Source: Micromonospora ureilytica (GTDB lineage Bacteria; Actinomycetota; Actinomycetes; Mycobacteriales; Micromonosporaceae). Taken from it: DNA of 64,000 nt. Positions 8,595-16,956 of this stretch are shown here, one piece after another. Position 1 is the stretch's first letter. Every line of letters starts with the position of its first letter. Position numbers and translations under genes: made by a program. The stretch is from assembly GCF_015751765.1 (NCBI RefSeq), contig NZ_JADOTX010000001.1, forward strand, positions 6,014,001 through 6,078,000, in the 5' to 3' direction. The notes under the pieces are model-generated. The model saw nothing but the letters and a program-made list of their open reading frames with translations. It was not told the origin of the DNA and did no database searches.

Positions 8595-11459
8595 ATGACA
8601 TCGCCGTCGCCGGCCGCGTGGTTCCGGCGTGCCCTGCCCACCCGCCGCCACGCGACCGCCGCCGCGGTGGTCGTCGTGCTGTTGGCCGCCGCCGTGACCT
8701 GGGCGGTGTGGCCACAGGGACCGGGCGTACGCACCGAGAGCGCGATGCTCACCGTCCGCTCCGGACCATCCGGCGACCAGCCGGTGGACCTGGACACCAC
8801 CTTCTACCTGCCGGGCGACGCCTCGTCCGGTCGGAAGGTGCCGGCGGTGCTGCTGGCGCACGGGTTCGGCGGCACGAAGGAGTCGGTGCGCTCGGACGCG
8901 GAGGAGTTCGCCGGGCGCGGCTACGCGGTGCTCACCTGGACGGCGCGGGGCTTCGGCCGTAGTGGCGGCGAGATCCACCTGGACAACCCGGACTACGAGG
9001 TACGCGACGCGGAGCGGCTGCTGGACTGGCTGGCCGCGCGGCCGGAGGTGCGCACCGACGCTGCCGGCGACCCGACTGTCGGTGTGGTCGGCGGCTCGTA
9101 CGGCGGTGGGTTGGCGTTGTTGCTCGCCGCCCAGGACCGTCGGGTCGACGCGATCGTGCCCATGATCACTTGGAACGACCTGTCCCGCGCGTTCCTGCCG
9201 GAGAGCACCGGCGGAGCCCCGACCGAGGGCGTGTTCAAGAAGGGCTGGGCCGGTCTCTTCTTCGGCGCGGGCGGCAACGTGGGCTCCGGCCCGGCCGGGC
9301 TCTCCGGTGCGACCGCCGCCCAGCCGCAGGGCGCACCGGCGTCGGCCGGCCCGCCCAGCCCCGGGCCGGGCGCCGGCCCGGGCAGCGGTCCCGGTGGCGC
9401 CCCGGCCGGTGCCGCGGACCCGTCCTGCGGCCGGTTCGCCGCCGACGTGTGTGCCGCGTACCTCCGGATCGCCACCACCGGGCGCGGGGATCAGGCCGCC
9501 GTGGACCTGCTGCGCCGCTCCAGCCCGGCGGGTGTGCTGGACCGGATCAAGGCACCCACCCTGCTGGTGCAGGGCGAGGCCGACACGCTCTTCCCGCTCG
9601 GCGAGGCGGACGCGAACGCGCGCGGCATCGCCGCCACCGGCACCCCGGTACGCGTCGCCTGGTTCACCGGCGGGCACGACGGCGGCAGTGGACCCCGCTC
9701 CGACGAGGACCGGGTGAAGTTCCTGACCGTCCAGTGGCTCGACCACTACGTCAAGGGCGAGGGCGACGCGCCCGGCGACGACTTCACCTGGTCGCGGATC
9801 GCCGGCTTCGACGCCCTCGACCGGGGTCTCGTCGCCACCGGCTTCCGTCGCGCCGACTACCCGGGCCTCACCGGCAACGCCCGCCGGGAGGTGACGGTCG
9901 CCGGCCCGGCGCAGCCGATCGCGAACCCGCCGAACGGCAACCCGGCCGCCATCTCCTCGATCCCGTTCGCGGGCGGGCTCGCCTCGCTGCTGGACGGCGT
10001 GGCCGGCGACGTGCCCGGCCAGCACGCCCAGTTCGAGTCCACCCCGCTGACCGAGGCGGTCGACGTGGCCGGTGCGCCCACAGTCACAGTGCGCGCCGCG
10101 TCACCGACCGGCGAGGCGGTGCTCTTCGTCAAGCTCTACGACGTCGACCCGGACGGCGCGGCCACCCTGCCGAACGGCCTGGTCGCCCCGATCCGGCTCA
10201 CCGGCCTACCGCGGCAGGTGCAGGACGCCCGCCCGGTCACCGTGACGCTGCCCGGGATCGTCCGCCGGGTGGAGGCCGGGCACCGGCTGCGGCTGGTGGT
10301 GGCCACCTCCGACCAGGCGTACACCACGCCCGCCGCGCCGACCGTCTACACGGTGGCCGCGGACGGCGCGGTCAGCCTGCCCACTGTCAACGGCGAGCCG
10401 ATCCCCACCGCGGCGACGATCTGGCGCTGGGTGCTCGCCGGCCTGCTCGCCGCCATCGTGATCGGGCTCGTCGTGGTCGTCGCCCTGGTCCGCCGGCGGC
10501 ACCGCCGCCAGGACCGGTCGGTGCATCCGGAGTACGCGGACACCCCGCTGGCCGTGCGCGCGCTGCGCAAGGAGTACGCGGACGGCTTCGTCGCGGTGTC
10601 GAACGTGGACTTCGAGGTGCACCCGGGTCAGGTGGTGGGTCTACTCGGACCGAACGGGGCCGGCAAGACCACCACCCTGCGTGTGCTGATGGGGTTGACC
10701 CAGCCGACCGCCGGGGAGATCTACGTCTTCGGTCGTCGGCTGGTGCCCGGCTCGCCGGTGCTGTCCCGGATCGGGGCGCTCGTGGAGGGGCCGGGTTTCC
10801 TGCCGCACCTGTCGGGTCTGGACAACCTGAAGGCGTACTGGCGGGCCACCGGACGGCCGTGGGAGGACGCCCAGTTCGACGCGGCGCTGGAGATCGCCGG
10901 GCTGGGCGACTCCGTGCACCGGAGGATCAAGAACTACAGCCACGGCATGCGCCAGCGTCTCGCCATCGCCCAGGCCATGCTCGGCCTCCCCGAACTGCTG
11001 GTCCTGGACGAGCCGACCGACGGGCTCGACCCGCCGCAGATCGCCGAGATGCGCCGGGTGCTCCAGCGGTACGCCACCGACGGCCGGGCGGTGCTGGTCT
11101 CCAGCCATCTGCTGGCCGAGGTGGAGCAGACGTGTACGCACGCGGTGGTGGTGAACAAGGGCCGGATCGTGGCGTCCGGGCCGGTGGAGGAAATCGTGGG
11201 CGAGTCACCCAGCGTGCTCTTCGACGTCACCGACCCGGTGGCGGCGCGGGCGGTGCTGGACCGGCTGCACGGGGTTCGCGTGTTGCCGGAGAGCGACGGC
11301 CAACTGGTGGTCGACACCAACGGCACGGCCCGCAGCGAGGTGGTGGCAGAGCTGGTGCGCGCCGGCATCGGGGTGGACCGGGTGGTGCCTCGGCGGCGCC
11401 TGGAGGACGCGTTCCTCGCCCTGGTGGGCGAGAACTCTCGGGGAAGCGGTGACCGGTGA
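8595..11459 (+). CDS. Extracellular CocE/X-Pro-type hydrolase fused to ABC transporter ATPase
   Basis: 954 residues joining two proteins. A membrane segment at about 20-42 leads to an alpha/beta hydrolase of the X-Pro dipeptidyl-peptidase/CocE type, with nucleophile Ser168 in GGSYGGG, Asp330 (GEADTLFP) and His361 (GGHDGG) as the likely triad. A Gly/Pro-rich insert of about 50 residues interrupts it near 225-280, and a beta-rich C-terminal domain follows to about 600. A second membrane segment (about 609-632) leads to a complete ABC ATPase: Walker A GPNGAGKTT at 685, signature NYSHGMRQR at about 781, LDEPTDGLDP. The predicted topology puts the hydrolase outside and the ATPase inside. The stop overlaps the permease start. 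Substrate unknown. Confidence 0.9.
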   Translation: MTSPSPAAWFRRALPTRRHATAAAVVVVLLAAAVTWAVWPQGPGVRTESAMLTVRSGPSGDQPVDLDTTFYLPGDASSGRKVPAVLLAHGFGGTKESVRSDAEEFAGRGYAVLTWTARGFGRSGGEIHLDNPDYEVRDAERLLDWLAARPEVRTDAAGDPTVGVVGGSYGGGLALLLAAQDRRVDAIVPMITWNDLSRAFLPESTGGAPTEGVFKKGWAGLFFGAGGNVGSGPAGLSGATAAQPQGAPASAGPPSPGPGAGPGSGPGGAPAGAADPSCGRFAADVCAAYLRIATTGRGDQAAVDLLRRSSPAGVLDRIKAPTLLVQGEADTLFPLGEADANARGIAATGTPVRVAWFTGGHDGGSGPRSDEDRVKFLTVQWLDHYVKGEGDAPGDDFTWSRIAGFDALDRGLVATGFRRADYPGLTGNARREVTVAGPAQPIANPPNGNPAAISSIPFAGGLASLLDGVAGDVPGQHAQFESTPLTEAVDVAGAPTVTVRAASPTGEAVLFVKLYDVDPDGAATLPNGLVAPIRLTGLPRQVQDARPVTVTLPGIVRRVEAGHRLRLVVATSDQAYTTPAAPTVYTVAADGAVSLPTVNGEPIPTAATIWRWVLAGLLAAIVIGLVVVVALVRRRHRRQDRSVHPEYADTPLAVRALRKEYADGFVAVSNVDFEVHPGQVVGLLGPNGAGKTTTLRVLMGLTQPTAGEIYVFGRRLVPGSPVLSRIGALVEGPGFLPHLSGLDNLKAYWRATGRPWEDAQFDAALEIAGLGDSVHRRIKNYSHGMRQRLAIAQAMLGLPELLVLDEPTDGLDPPQIAEMRRVLQRYATDGRAVLVSSHLLAEVEQTCTHAVVVNKGRIVASGPVEEIVGESPSVLFDVTDPVAARAVLDRLHGVRVLPESDGQLVVDTNGTARSEVVAELVRAGIGVDRVVPRRRLEDAFLALVGENSRGSGDR

Positions 11460-12325
11460 TGGTTGTTACTGACGCGGGGGAGGCCCGTGGTTACCGACCG
11501 TCGGCCACCATGCCGTTCGCGGCGGAGTTCCGTCGACAGGCGTCCCGGCGGCGAACCCAGTTGGCGCTCGGGTTCATGGTGTTGCTGCCGCTGATCATCC
11601 TGATCGCGTTCCAGTTCAACTCCGGTGGCGACGACGACAACGGCAACAACGAGTTCGCCAGCCTTGTCGACCTGGCCACCTCCGGCGGGCTCAACTTCAC
11701 CCTGTTCTCGATCTTCGTGTCGGCGTCGTTCCTGCTGGTGGTGGTCGTCGCACTGTTCTGCGGCGACACGGTGGCCAGTGAGGCGAGCTGGGGCAGCCTG
11801 CGGTATCTGTTGGCGATCCCGGTGCCCCGGGCGCGGTTGTTGACTGTGAAGCTGGTGGTGGCGCTCGCGTACTCGGGACTGGCCCTGCTGCTGTTGGCCG
11901 GCACCGCGTTGCTGGCCGGCACCCTGCGCTACGGCTGGTCGCCGCTGCGCAGCACTGTCGCCGCCGAGCTGGAACCCACCGAGGGGCTGCTCCGGTTGCT
12001 GGCCGTGCTGGGCTACCTGGCGGTCGTACTGCTGGTGGTGGCCGGCCTGGCGTTCCTGCTGTCGGTGATCACGGACGCCGCGCTGGGCGCGGTCGGTGGC
12101 GCGGTTCTGCTCTGGATCCTGTCCAGCATCCTGGACCAGATCACCGCCCTGGGCGCGCTGCGCGACTTCTTGCCCACCCACTTCAGCACCGCCTGGCTGG
12201 GCCTGTTGTCCACTCCGGTGCAGACCGACGACGTGGTGCGCGGCTGCATCTCGGCGATCAGCTACGCGACACTGTTCTGGGGCTTGGCGTTCTGGCGCTT
12301 CACCCGCAAGGACATCACGTCGTAA
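11459..12325 (+). CDS. ABC transporter permease, ABC-2 type
   Basis: 288 residues with about six membrane segments. The layout (cytoplasmic N-terminus, first helix LALGFMVLLPLIILIAF, then a long loop GGDDDNGNN) is that of ABC-2 permeases. The ATG overlaps the stop codon of the preceding fusion gene (GTGATG), so both are translated together and should form one transporter. The substrate cannot be read from the sequence. A terminator for this operon was not identified; the next gene converges on it. Confidence 0.88.
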   Translation: MVVTDAGEARGYRPSATMPFAAEFRRQASRRRTQLALGFMVLLPLIILIAFQFNSGGDDDNGNNEFASLVDLATSGGLNFTLFSIFVSASFLLVVVVALFCGDTVASEASWGSLRYLLAIPVPRARLLTVKLVVALAYSGLALLLLAGTALLAGTLRYGWSPLRSTVAAELEPTEGLLRLLAVLGYLAVVLLVVAGLAFLLSVITDAALGAVGGAVLLWILSSILDQITALGALRDFLPTHFSTAWLGLLSTPVQTDDVVRGCISAISYATLFWGLAFWRFTRKDITS

Positions 12326-12334
12326 CGGGCTGGC

Positions 12335-13048
12335 TCACAGCACGCTGTCGGGTGGGCTCACCGACGACGGCACCGCGCTCGGCGCCGGCGGCGGGGCCGG
12401 CCGGGTCGGCACCGGCGTGGACGGATCGGCCTTCTTCCAGGCGCTGACGCCGATCCGGCCGGTGTTGCCGAGGTCGATCGGCCCGTCCGGGTCGACCTCT
12501 TCGGCCGGCTGCCCGGCGGCGGGTGCCACCGTCAGGAACTCGCCGTTGGTGGCCACCACTGTCGAGTCGGTGACCAGGTTGCGCCAGAGCACCACCGCGG
12601 TGGCCCGCTCCCCGGCGGCAAGGGTGACCGGCCGGGGTGGTTGGTCGAAGCCGGAGGTGATCTCCTTGGCGCCGTTTACCACCCGCAGCATGATCGGCTC
12701 GCGCTCCTCGTCGAACACGTGCAGCACCGGGTACCCGTTGAGCTGGTAGGGGCGCTCGCCGCAGTTGACCAGCTCCAAGCCCAGGGCGCGCAGGCCCATC
12801 GCGGCGTCTCCACCGGTCGACCGGATCCGAACGCCGCTGGCCGGGCACTCGGCCAGCGGGTCGACGCTCCCCGACGGACTTGCGGCGGCGGTGGTGGGCG
12901 TGGTGGGTGGTCGCGGGCCGTCCGGGCCGCCCTGGCCGCGATGGTCGCCAGGTAGACACGCGCCGAGTGTGAGAGCCGCCGTGAACACCGTGACCGTCGC
13001 GGACGCCGTGCTGCTCCGTCGCCGCGCCGCTGTCCCCCGAGAGATCAT
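12335..13048 (-). CDS. Secreted lipoprotein, DUF4232-like
   Basis: 237 residues. Basic N-terminus, hydrophobic stretch and lipobox LGAC with Cys31, so it should be lipid-anchored outside the membrane. After a Pro/Thr-rich linker the domain from about 65 to 200 has the DUF4232 look: paired cysteines (ECPASGVRI, LVNCGERPYQLNGYP). A Pro-rich tail follows. The ATG at 13048 has GAGGATCG upstream. Its end runs convergent to the ABC permease with nine bases between stops. Role unknown. Confidence 0.8.
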   Translation of the reverse strand: MISRGTAARRRSSTASATVTVFTAALTLGACLPGDHRGQGGPDGPRPPTTPTTAAASPSGSVDPLAECPASGVRIRSTGGDAAMGLRALGLELVNCGERPYQLNGYPVLHVFDEEREPIMLRVVNGAKEITSGFDQPPRPVTLAAGERATAVVLWRNLVTDSTVVATNGEFLTVAPAAGQPAEEVDPDGPIDLGNTGRIGVSAWKKADPSTPVPTRPAPPPAPSAVPSSVSPPDSVL

Positions 13049-13076
13049 CCGTCGATCCTCACCCACGAAGAACCCA

Positions 13077-13205
13077 AACCATCGCCCGCCCCGGCCCCCG
13101 CTCGCGCCGATCTTGCAGTTTCGGTTGCCGATATGCGTGGAGTGCCCGCTATGCCGCGACAGTAAATGCAAGATCGCGGAGAGCGGGCGGGGCGGGGTGG
13201 TGAAT
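13077..13205. repeat. Long imperfect hairpin with GATCTTGCA core arms
   Basis: The perfect 10-base arms CGATCTTGCA (13108-13117) and TGCAAGATCG (13167-13176) are extended outward by GC-rich, imperfectly complementary flanks and inward by partial pairing. It lies between divergent genes, so it is not a simple terminator. See the finding on GATC-bounded palindromes. Confidence 0.6.
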
Positions 13206-13316
13206 CGTCATACCATTTTCAGGGGGGATTTTCCCACCAGCAAGGAACTTATGATTTTCGATGTCTTTGTGCCTCACGATGGACGGGCTTCATCCATTCC
13301 ATTCGATGGAGGTGTC
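13206..13316 (+). promoter_or_regulatory. AT-richer leader and promoter region of the DoxX gene
   Basis: This stretch has clearly lower GC than its surroundings. TATGAT at 13250-13255 is a good -10 element; no good -35 lies 17 bases upstream. GATGGAGGTGTC directly before the ATG is a strong ribosome binding site. Confidence 0.45.
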
Positions 13317-13778
13317 ATGAACGTCTCTCGGCTCGGCGGGCCGACCCTGTCCCTGTTCCGCATCGTGATCGGCCTGCTGTTCACGTTGCACGGCCTGTCC
13401 TCGGTGTTCGGGTTGTTCGGCGGCAACCCGATGACCGGCAAGGCGGTACCGCTCGGCACCTGGCCGGGCTGGTGGGCCGCCCTGATCCAGTTGGTCTGCG
13501 GCGTACTGGTGCTGGTCGGGCTCTTCACCCGACCCGCCGCGCTCCTCGCCTCCGGCTCGATGGCGTACGCCTACTTCGTGGTGCACCAGCCGGACGCTCT
13601 GCTTCCGCTGCACAACGGAGGCGAGCAGGCGGCGCTCTTCTGCTGGGCGTTCCTGCTGGTCGCGGCCCTTGGCCCGGGCGCCTGGGCGCTCGACACGCTG
13701 CTCGCCAGGCACCGCACCGGCACCCCCTCGGCATTGGCATCGGCTTCGGCGGCCGAGCCCGACGCGGTGTCCGTCTGA
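13317..13778 (+). CDS. DoxX family membrane protein
   Basis: 153 residues, four membrane helices, with the DoxX pattern SLFRIVIGLLFTLHGLSSVFG in the first helix and WWAALIQLVCGVLVLVGLFTRPAALLA in the second. DoxX proteins are small membrane proteins linked to oxidative stress and, in some cases, thiosulfate or quinone metabolism. The start follows a strong ribosome binding site; the open frame upstream is not used. A terminator-like hairpin follows at 13798-13827. Confidence 0.88.
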   Translation: MNVSRLGGPTLSLFRIVIGLLFTLHGLSSVFGLFGGNPMTGKAVPLGTWPGWWAALIQLVCGVLVLVGLFTRPAALLASGSMAYAYFVVHQPDALLPLHNGGEQAALFCWAFLLVAALGPGAWALDTLLARHRTGTPSALASASAAEPDAVSV

Positions 13779-13797
13779 CCGCGCCCGTGCCACGCGT

Positions 13798-13827
13798 CGC
13801 CGAAGCCTCAACGAGGCGGCTTCGGCG
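13798..13827 (+). terminator. Hairpin after the DoxX gene
   Basis: Ten-base arms CGCCGAAGCC and GGCTTCGGCG with a 10-base loop, 20 bases after the stop codon. No T-tract, as is common in high-GC actinobacteria. Confidence 0.6.
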
Positions 13828-13990
13828 GCGCGCCGGGCGGGGGCGGGCCTACGCGCCCCGTCGGGCTGCGCCTCTCCGCTGATGTCGTAGACGATTCAGC
13901 TCCAAAGCGAGCGCCTGAGGCAGGTCCCACCCGCCGCCGTCGGCTGCGGCCGGGGTGGGTCAGGGCGGGCCAGGCCAGGGCGGGGCGGGG

Positions 13991-14296
13991 TCAGGCCGGC
14001 GGGCGTTGGGTGAGGACCGCGTCCAGCAGGCCGGGGTAGAGCTTGTCCAACTCGTCCCGGCGGAGTCGGACCAGTCGACTGGTGCCGGCGGCCCGGGTCC
14101 GGGTCAGGCCCGCCTCGCGCAGCACCTTCAGGTGGTGGCTGCGGGTCGCCTTGGAGACGCCGAAGTCGAAGCTGCCGCAGGGGGACTCGCCGCCCTCGGC
14201 GAGCGCCCGGACGATCTGTAGCCGCACGTCGTCGGCGAGTGCGGCCAACACGTTGGTGACCGGTACGGCGGTCAGGTCGGGCTCGTGCGGCTCCAT
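13991..14296 (-). CDS. ArsR/SmtB-type transcriptional regulator
   Basis: 101 residues, a single winged helix-turn-helix. LADDVRLQIVRALAEG (helices 2-3), SKATRSHHLKVLREAGL (recognition helix) and GTSRLVRLRRDEL (wing) are typical of ArsR proteins. The metal-binding ELCVCDL motif is absent, so it probably responds to something other than metal. TACACT six bases before the ATG at 14296 indicates a leaderless start. It is divergent from an EamA exporter gene; two like operators lie between them, so it likely represses both. Confidence 0.88.
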   Translation of the reverse strand: MEPHEPDLTAVPVTNVLAALADDVRLQIVRALAEGGESPCGSFDFGVSKATRSHHLKVLREAGLTRTRAAGTSRLVRLRRDELDKLYPGLLDAVLTQRPPA

Positions 14297-14302
14297 GTGA
14301 CC

Positions 14303-14308
14303 AGTGTA
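14303..14308 (-). promoter_or_regulatory. -10 element TACACT, leaderless promoter of the arsR-type gene
   Basis: TACACT lies six bases before the ATG. The operator at 14314-14333 falls in the -35/-10 spacer, which fits autorepression. Confidence 0.5.
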
Positions 14309-14313
14309 ACCCT

Positions 14314-14333
14314 TGTTCGACAATCATCGAACA
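14314..14333. promoter_or_regulatory. Operator 1 of the ArsR/EamA pair
   Basis: Palindrome TGTTCGA-N6-TCGAACA. It overlaps TTCGAC, the likely -35 of the EamA gene, whose -10 is TATGGT at 14340-14345 after an 18-base spacer. Confidence 0.65.
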
Positions 14334-14339
14334 ACACCC

Positions 14340-14345
14340 TATGGT
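14340..14345 (+). promoter_or_regulatory. -10 element of the EamA gene
   Basis: TATGGT follows TTCGAC (14316-14321) with 18 bases between. Both elements lie within or next to the operators. Confidence 0.5.
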
Positions 14346-14356
14346 CGGTGTCGTTG

Positions 14357-14374
14357 GTTCGACGATACTCGAAC
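14357..14374. promoter_or_regulatory. Operator 2 of the ArsR/EamA pair
   Basis: Palindrome GTTCGA-N6-TCGAAC, the same as the core of operator 1. The two centres are 42 bases apart, four helical turns, so two dimers would sit on the same face of the DNA. Confidence 0.62.
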
Positions 14375-14387
14375 ATTGGAGTTGCCG

Positions 14388-15350
14388 ATGCGATCCCGCG
14401 CCACCGCGTACCCACTGGTCGCCGTGCTCGGCTGGGGCGTGATGTTCCCGATCCTGGCCAGCGCGCTCAACCGGGTCGACCCGCTCAACCTGACCACCGC
14501 GCGCTACCTGCTGGCCGCCGTCGTCCTGGTCGCCATCCTGCTGCTGCGCGAGGGTGCCGGCGCGCTGCGGCACGGTGGCCGGGCGCTGGAGGTGGTGGTG
14601 CTCGGGGTGGTCGGCTTCGCGGGCTTCAACCTGCTCACCAACCTGGCGCTCGAACACGCCGCCCCGCAGCAGATCTCACTCTTCGTGGCCACCACTCCGG
14701 TGATCACCCAGCTCGTCCGCTGGGCTCGCGACGGCGTACGCCCGAAGCCGCTCCTGCTGACCCTCTCCCTGGTGGCGCTCCTCGGAGTCGGCCTGGTGAT
14801 CACGCGCGGGAGCCTGGCCGGGCTCGGCCAGTTCGGCCTCGGCGGGTTGATGATGATCGGCGCGGTGCTGGGCTGGGGCATCTACACCCACGGCGCCAGC
14901 CGGTTCGGCGAATGGTCACCGCTGCGCTTCACCACGCTGACCGCGCTCGCCGGCACGGCCGCCATGCTCGTCCTGAGCATCGGCGCCGACGCCGTCGGCT
15001 GGCAGCACGCGCCGGCCGCCGCCGACCTCGTGGCGGTCGCCCCACAGCTGGCGTACGCCGTGCTGGTGGGCGCCGTGATCGCGGTCCTGGCCTGGAACAC
15101 CGGCGTGCAGCGACTCGGCGCCGCCAACGCCGCGCTGTTCATGAACCTGGTCCCGGTCACCACCTTCGCGGTGCAGATCGCCCGCGGCTACCGCCCCGAG
15201 CCGGTGGAACTGGTCGGGGCCGCCATCACGATCGCCGCCCTGATCGCCGCGAACCTCGCCGCCCGGCCCCGAACCACGTCGCTGCCCCAGCCCGGCGCGG
15301 TAACGGACCCGATCGCGGTGACCGACCCCGTGGCCGTGAGTGCCCGCTGA
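14388..15350 (+). CDS. EamA/DMT family exporter
   Basis: 320 residues with ten predicted membrane helices in two EamA repeats (first YPLVAVLGWGVMFPILASAL, second beginning about residue 150 with LGGLMMIGAVLGWGIYTHGA). Drug/metabolite transporters of this family export small molecules such as amino acids. GGAG eight bases upstream supports ATG at 14388. Control by the divergent ArsR-type regulator is strongly suggested by the two shared operators. Confidence 0.88.
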   Translation: MRSRATAYPLVAVLGWGVMFPILASALNRVDPLNLTTARYLLAAVVLVAILLLREGAGALRHGGRALEVVVLGVVGFAGFNLLTNLALEHAAPQQISLFVATTPVITQLVRWARDGVRPKPLLLTLSLVALLGVGLVITRGSLAGLGQFGLGGLMMIGAVLGWGIYTHGASRFGEWSPLRFTTLTALAGTAAMLVLSIGADAVGWQHAPAAADLVAVAPQLAYAVLVGAVIAVLAWNTGVQRLGAANAALFMNLVPVTTFAVQIARGYRPEPVELVGAAITIAALIAANLAARPRTTSLPQPGAVTDPIAVTDPVAVSAR

Positions 15351-15395
15351 CCCACTCCCTGGGAACAGCGGTGGCAGCGGCCGACAGCGTTGTCC

Positions 15396-15401
15396 TAGAC
15401 T
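15396..15401 (+). promoter_or_regulatory. -10 element ahead of the SAM-I riboswitch
   Basis: TAGACT lies about 20 bases before the first riboswitch helix. No clear -35. Confidence 0.4.
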
Positions 15402-15420
15402 CGACGGCACAACTGAATAC

Positions 15421-15552
15421 CTCATCCAGAGGGGCTGAGGGATACGGCCCGACGACGCCCCGGCAACCACCCCGCGCGCTCACCGCTGAGCGACCCGCGG
15501 GGCAGGTGCCAATTCCGTCCCCGCCGCACCGTGCGATGCGGGGAAAGATGAG
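15421..15552 (+). ncRNA. SAM-I (S-box) riboswitch of thrC
   Basis: Helix P1 pairs CTCATC (15421-15426) with GATGAG (15547-15552). Inside are the S-box landmarks in order: AGAGGGGCTGAGGGA, GGCCCGACGACGCCCCGGCAACC, and GGTGCCAATTCCG. The spacing and motifs match the SAM-I family. The ribosome binding site of thrC (GAGAGGA) begins in the 3' strand of P1, so SAM binding and a closed P1 could hide it: translational control is likely. Confidence 0.88.
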
Positions 15553-15563
15553 AGGACCTCGAC

Positions 15564-16850
15564 ATGACGTCGACGCTCGTCACCTCCGGCATTGACACCT
15601 CTGCCAGCCCCGCCCGCGCCCTGGTCTGCCGTGCCTGCTCGGCCCGCTACCCGCTCGCCGCCCAGCACGCCTGTTACGAGTGTTTCGGCCCACTGGAAGT
15701 CGACTACGACACCGCCGCGCTGGCCTCCGTCACCCGCGAACAGATCGAGGCCGGCCCGAACAACATCTGGCGGTACGCCGCCCTGCTCCCCGCCGGTCAG
15801 GACCCGGCCAGCCGGGTCACCCTCGACCCGGGGCTGACCCCGCTGGTGGCGGCCCCGCACCTCGCCGCCGAACTGGGCATCACCGCGCCGCTCTGGGTCA
15901 AGGACGACAGCGCCAACCCCACCCACTCGTTCAAGGACCGGGTCGTCTCGGTGGCGCTCACCGCCGCCAAGGCTCTCGGCTTCACCCGGTTCGCCTGCGC
16001 GTCGACCGGCAACCTGGCCAACTCGGTGGCCGCCCACGCCGCCCGCGCCGGCGTGCCCTCGGTGGTCTTCATCCCCAGCGACCTGGAGCAGGGCAAGGTC
16101 ATCACCACAGCTGTCTACGGCGGTGAGCTGGTCGCCATCGACGGCTCGTACGACGATGTCAACCGGCTCTGCGGCGAACTGGTGGAGACCGACGAGTTCG
16201 AGGACACCGCGTTCGTCAACGTGAACGTCCGGCCGTACTACGCGGAGGGCTCCAAGACCCTCGGCTACGAGGTCGCCGAGCAGCTCGGCTGGCGGATCCC
16301 GGCGCAGGTGGTCATTCCGATGGCCAGCGGCGAGCTGCTCACCAAGATTGACAAGGCGTTCTCCGAGCTGGTCGAGATCGGCCTGGTCGAGGCGCCGGCC
16401 GGCGGCTGGAAGGTCTTCGGCGCGCAGTCGGCCGGCTGCAACCCGATCGCCACCGCCCTGCACGCCGAGACCGACACGATCATCCCGGTCAAGCCGACCG
16501 GCATCGCCAAGTCGCTCAACATCGGCGACCCGGCGGCCGGCCTCTACGCCCTGGAGGCGGTCCGCCGCACCGGCGGCTGGATGGAGTACGCCGACGACGA
16601 CGAGATCCGTGCGGGCATCCGCGATCTGGCCCGTACCACAGGGGTGTTCGCCGAAACCGCGGGTGGGGTGACGGTGGCCGTGCTGCGCAAGCTGGTCGAG
16701 TCCGGTCGGCTCGACCCGACGGCCGAGACCGTCGTGTTCAACACCGGCGAGGGTCTGAAGACCATCGACGCGGTGGCCGGCGAGGTCGGGCCGACCCACC
16801 ACATCAAGCCCTCGCTGCGCGCCGCCCGCGACGCCGGTCTCCTCGGCTGA
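15564..16850 (+). CDS. thrC: Threonine synthase family PLP enzyme
   Basis: 428 residues. PLP-dependent fold type II enzyme; the PLP lysine is Lys124 in HSFKDR, and CASTGNLANS is the phosphate-binding region. Threonine synthase converts O-phosphohomoserine to threonine. The N-terminus has two CxxC pairs (Cys22/25 and Cys37/40), a zinc-ribbon-like feature of a subset of ThrC proteins. It stands alone, without homoserine dehydrogenase or kinase genes, behind a SAM riboswitch. That control fits methionine metabolism better than threonine synthesis, so a side role in homocysteine formation is worth testing. A hairpin at 16882-16909 ends the unit. Confidence 0.85.
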   Translation: MTSTLVTSGIDTSASPARALVCRACSARYPLAAQHACYECFGPLEVDYDTAALASVTREQIEAGPNNIWRYAALLPAGQDPASRVTLDPGLTPLVAAPHLAAELGITAPLWVKDDSANPTHSFKDRVVSVALTAAKALGFTRFACASTGNLANSVAAHAARAGVPSVVFIPSDLEQGKVITTAVYGGELVAIDGSYDDVNRLCGELVETDEFEDTAFVNVNVRPYYAEGSKTLGYEVAEQLGWRIPAQVVIPMASGELLTKIDKAFSELVEIGLVEAPAGGWKVFGAQSAGCNPIATALHAETDTIIPVKPTGIAKSLNIGDPAAGLYALEAVRRTGGWMEYADDDEIRAGIRDLARTTGVFAETAGGVTVAVLRKLVESGRLDPTAETVVFNTGEGLKTIDAVAGEVGPTHHIKPSLRAARDAGLLG

Positions 16851-16881
16851 ACCGGGGGTCCGAGTGGATCAGTCGGTAACT

Positions 16882-16909
16882 GGGTTTTCGCTGTGAGTGT
16901 GGAAAACCC
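16882..16909 (+). terminator. Terminator after thrC
   Basis: Eight-base arms GGGTTTTC and GAAAACCC with a 12-base loop, about 30 bases after the stop. Confidence 0.6.
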
Positions 16910-16921
16910 GCCGCTACGGAC

Positions 16922-16950
16922 TTGACGGCAGGAACCGGACGGCGCAAGAT
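16922..16950 (+). promoter_or_regulatory. Strong intergenic promoter
   Basis: TTGACG (16922-16927), a 17-base spacer, then CAAGAT (16945-16950). The -35 is near-consensus for the housekeeping sigma factor. It would start transcription near 16957. Confidence 0.6.
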
Positions 16951-16956
16951 GCTCCG

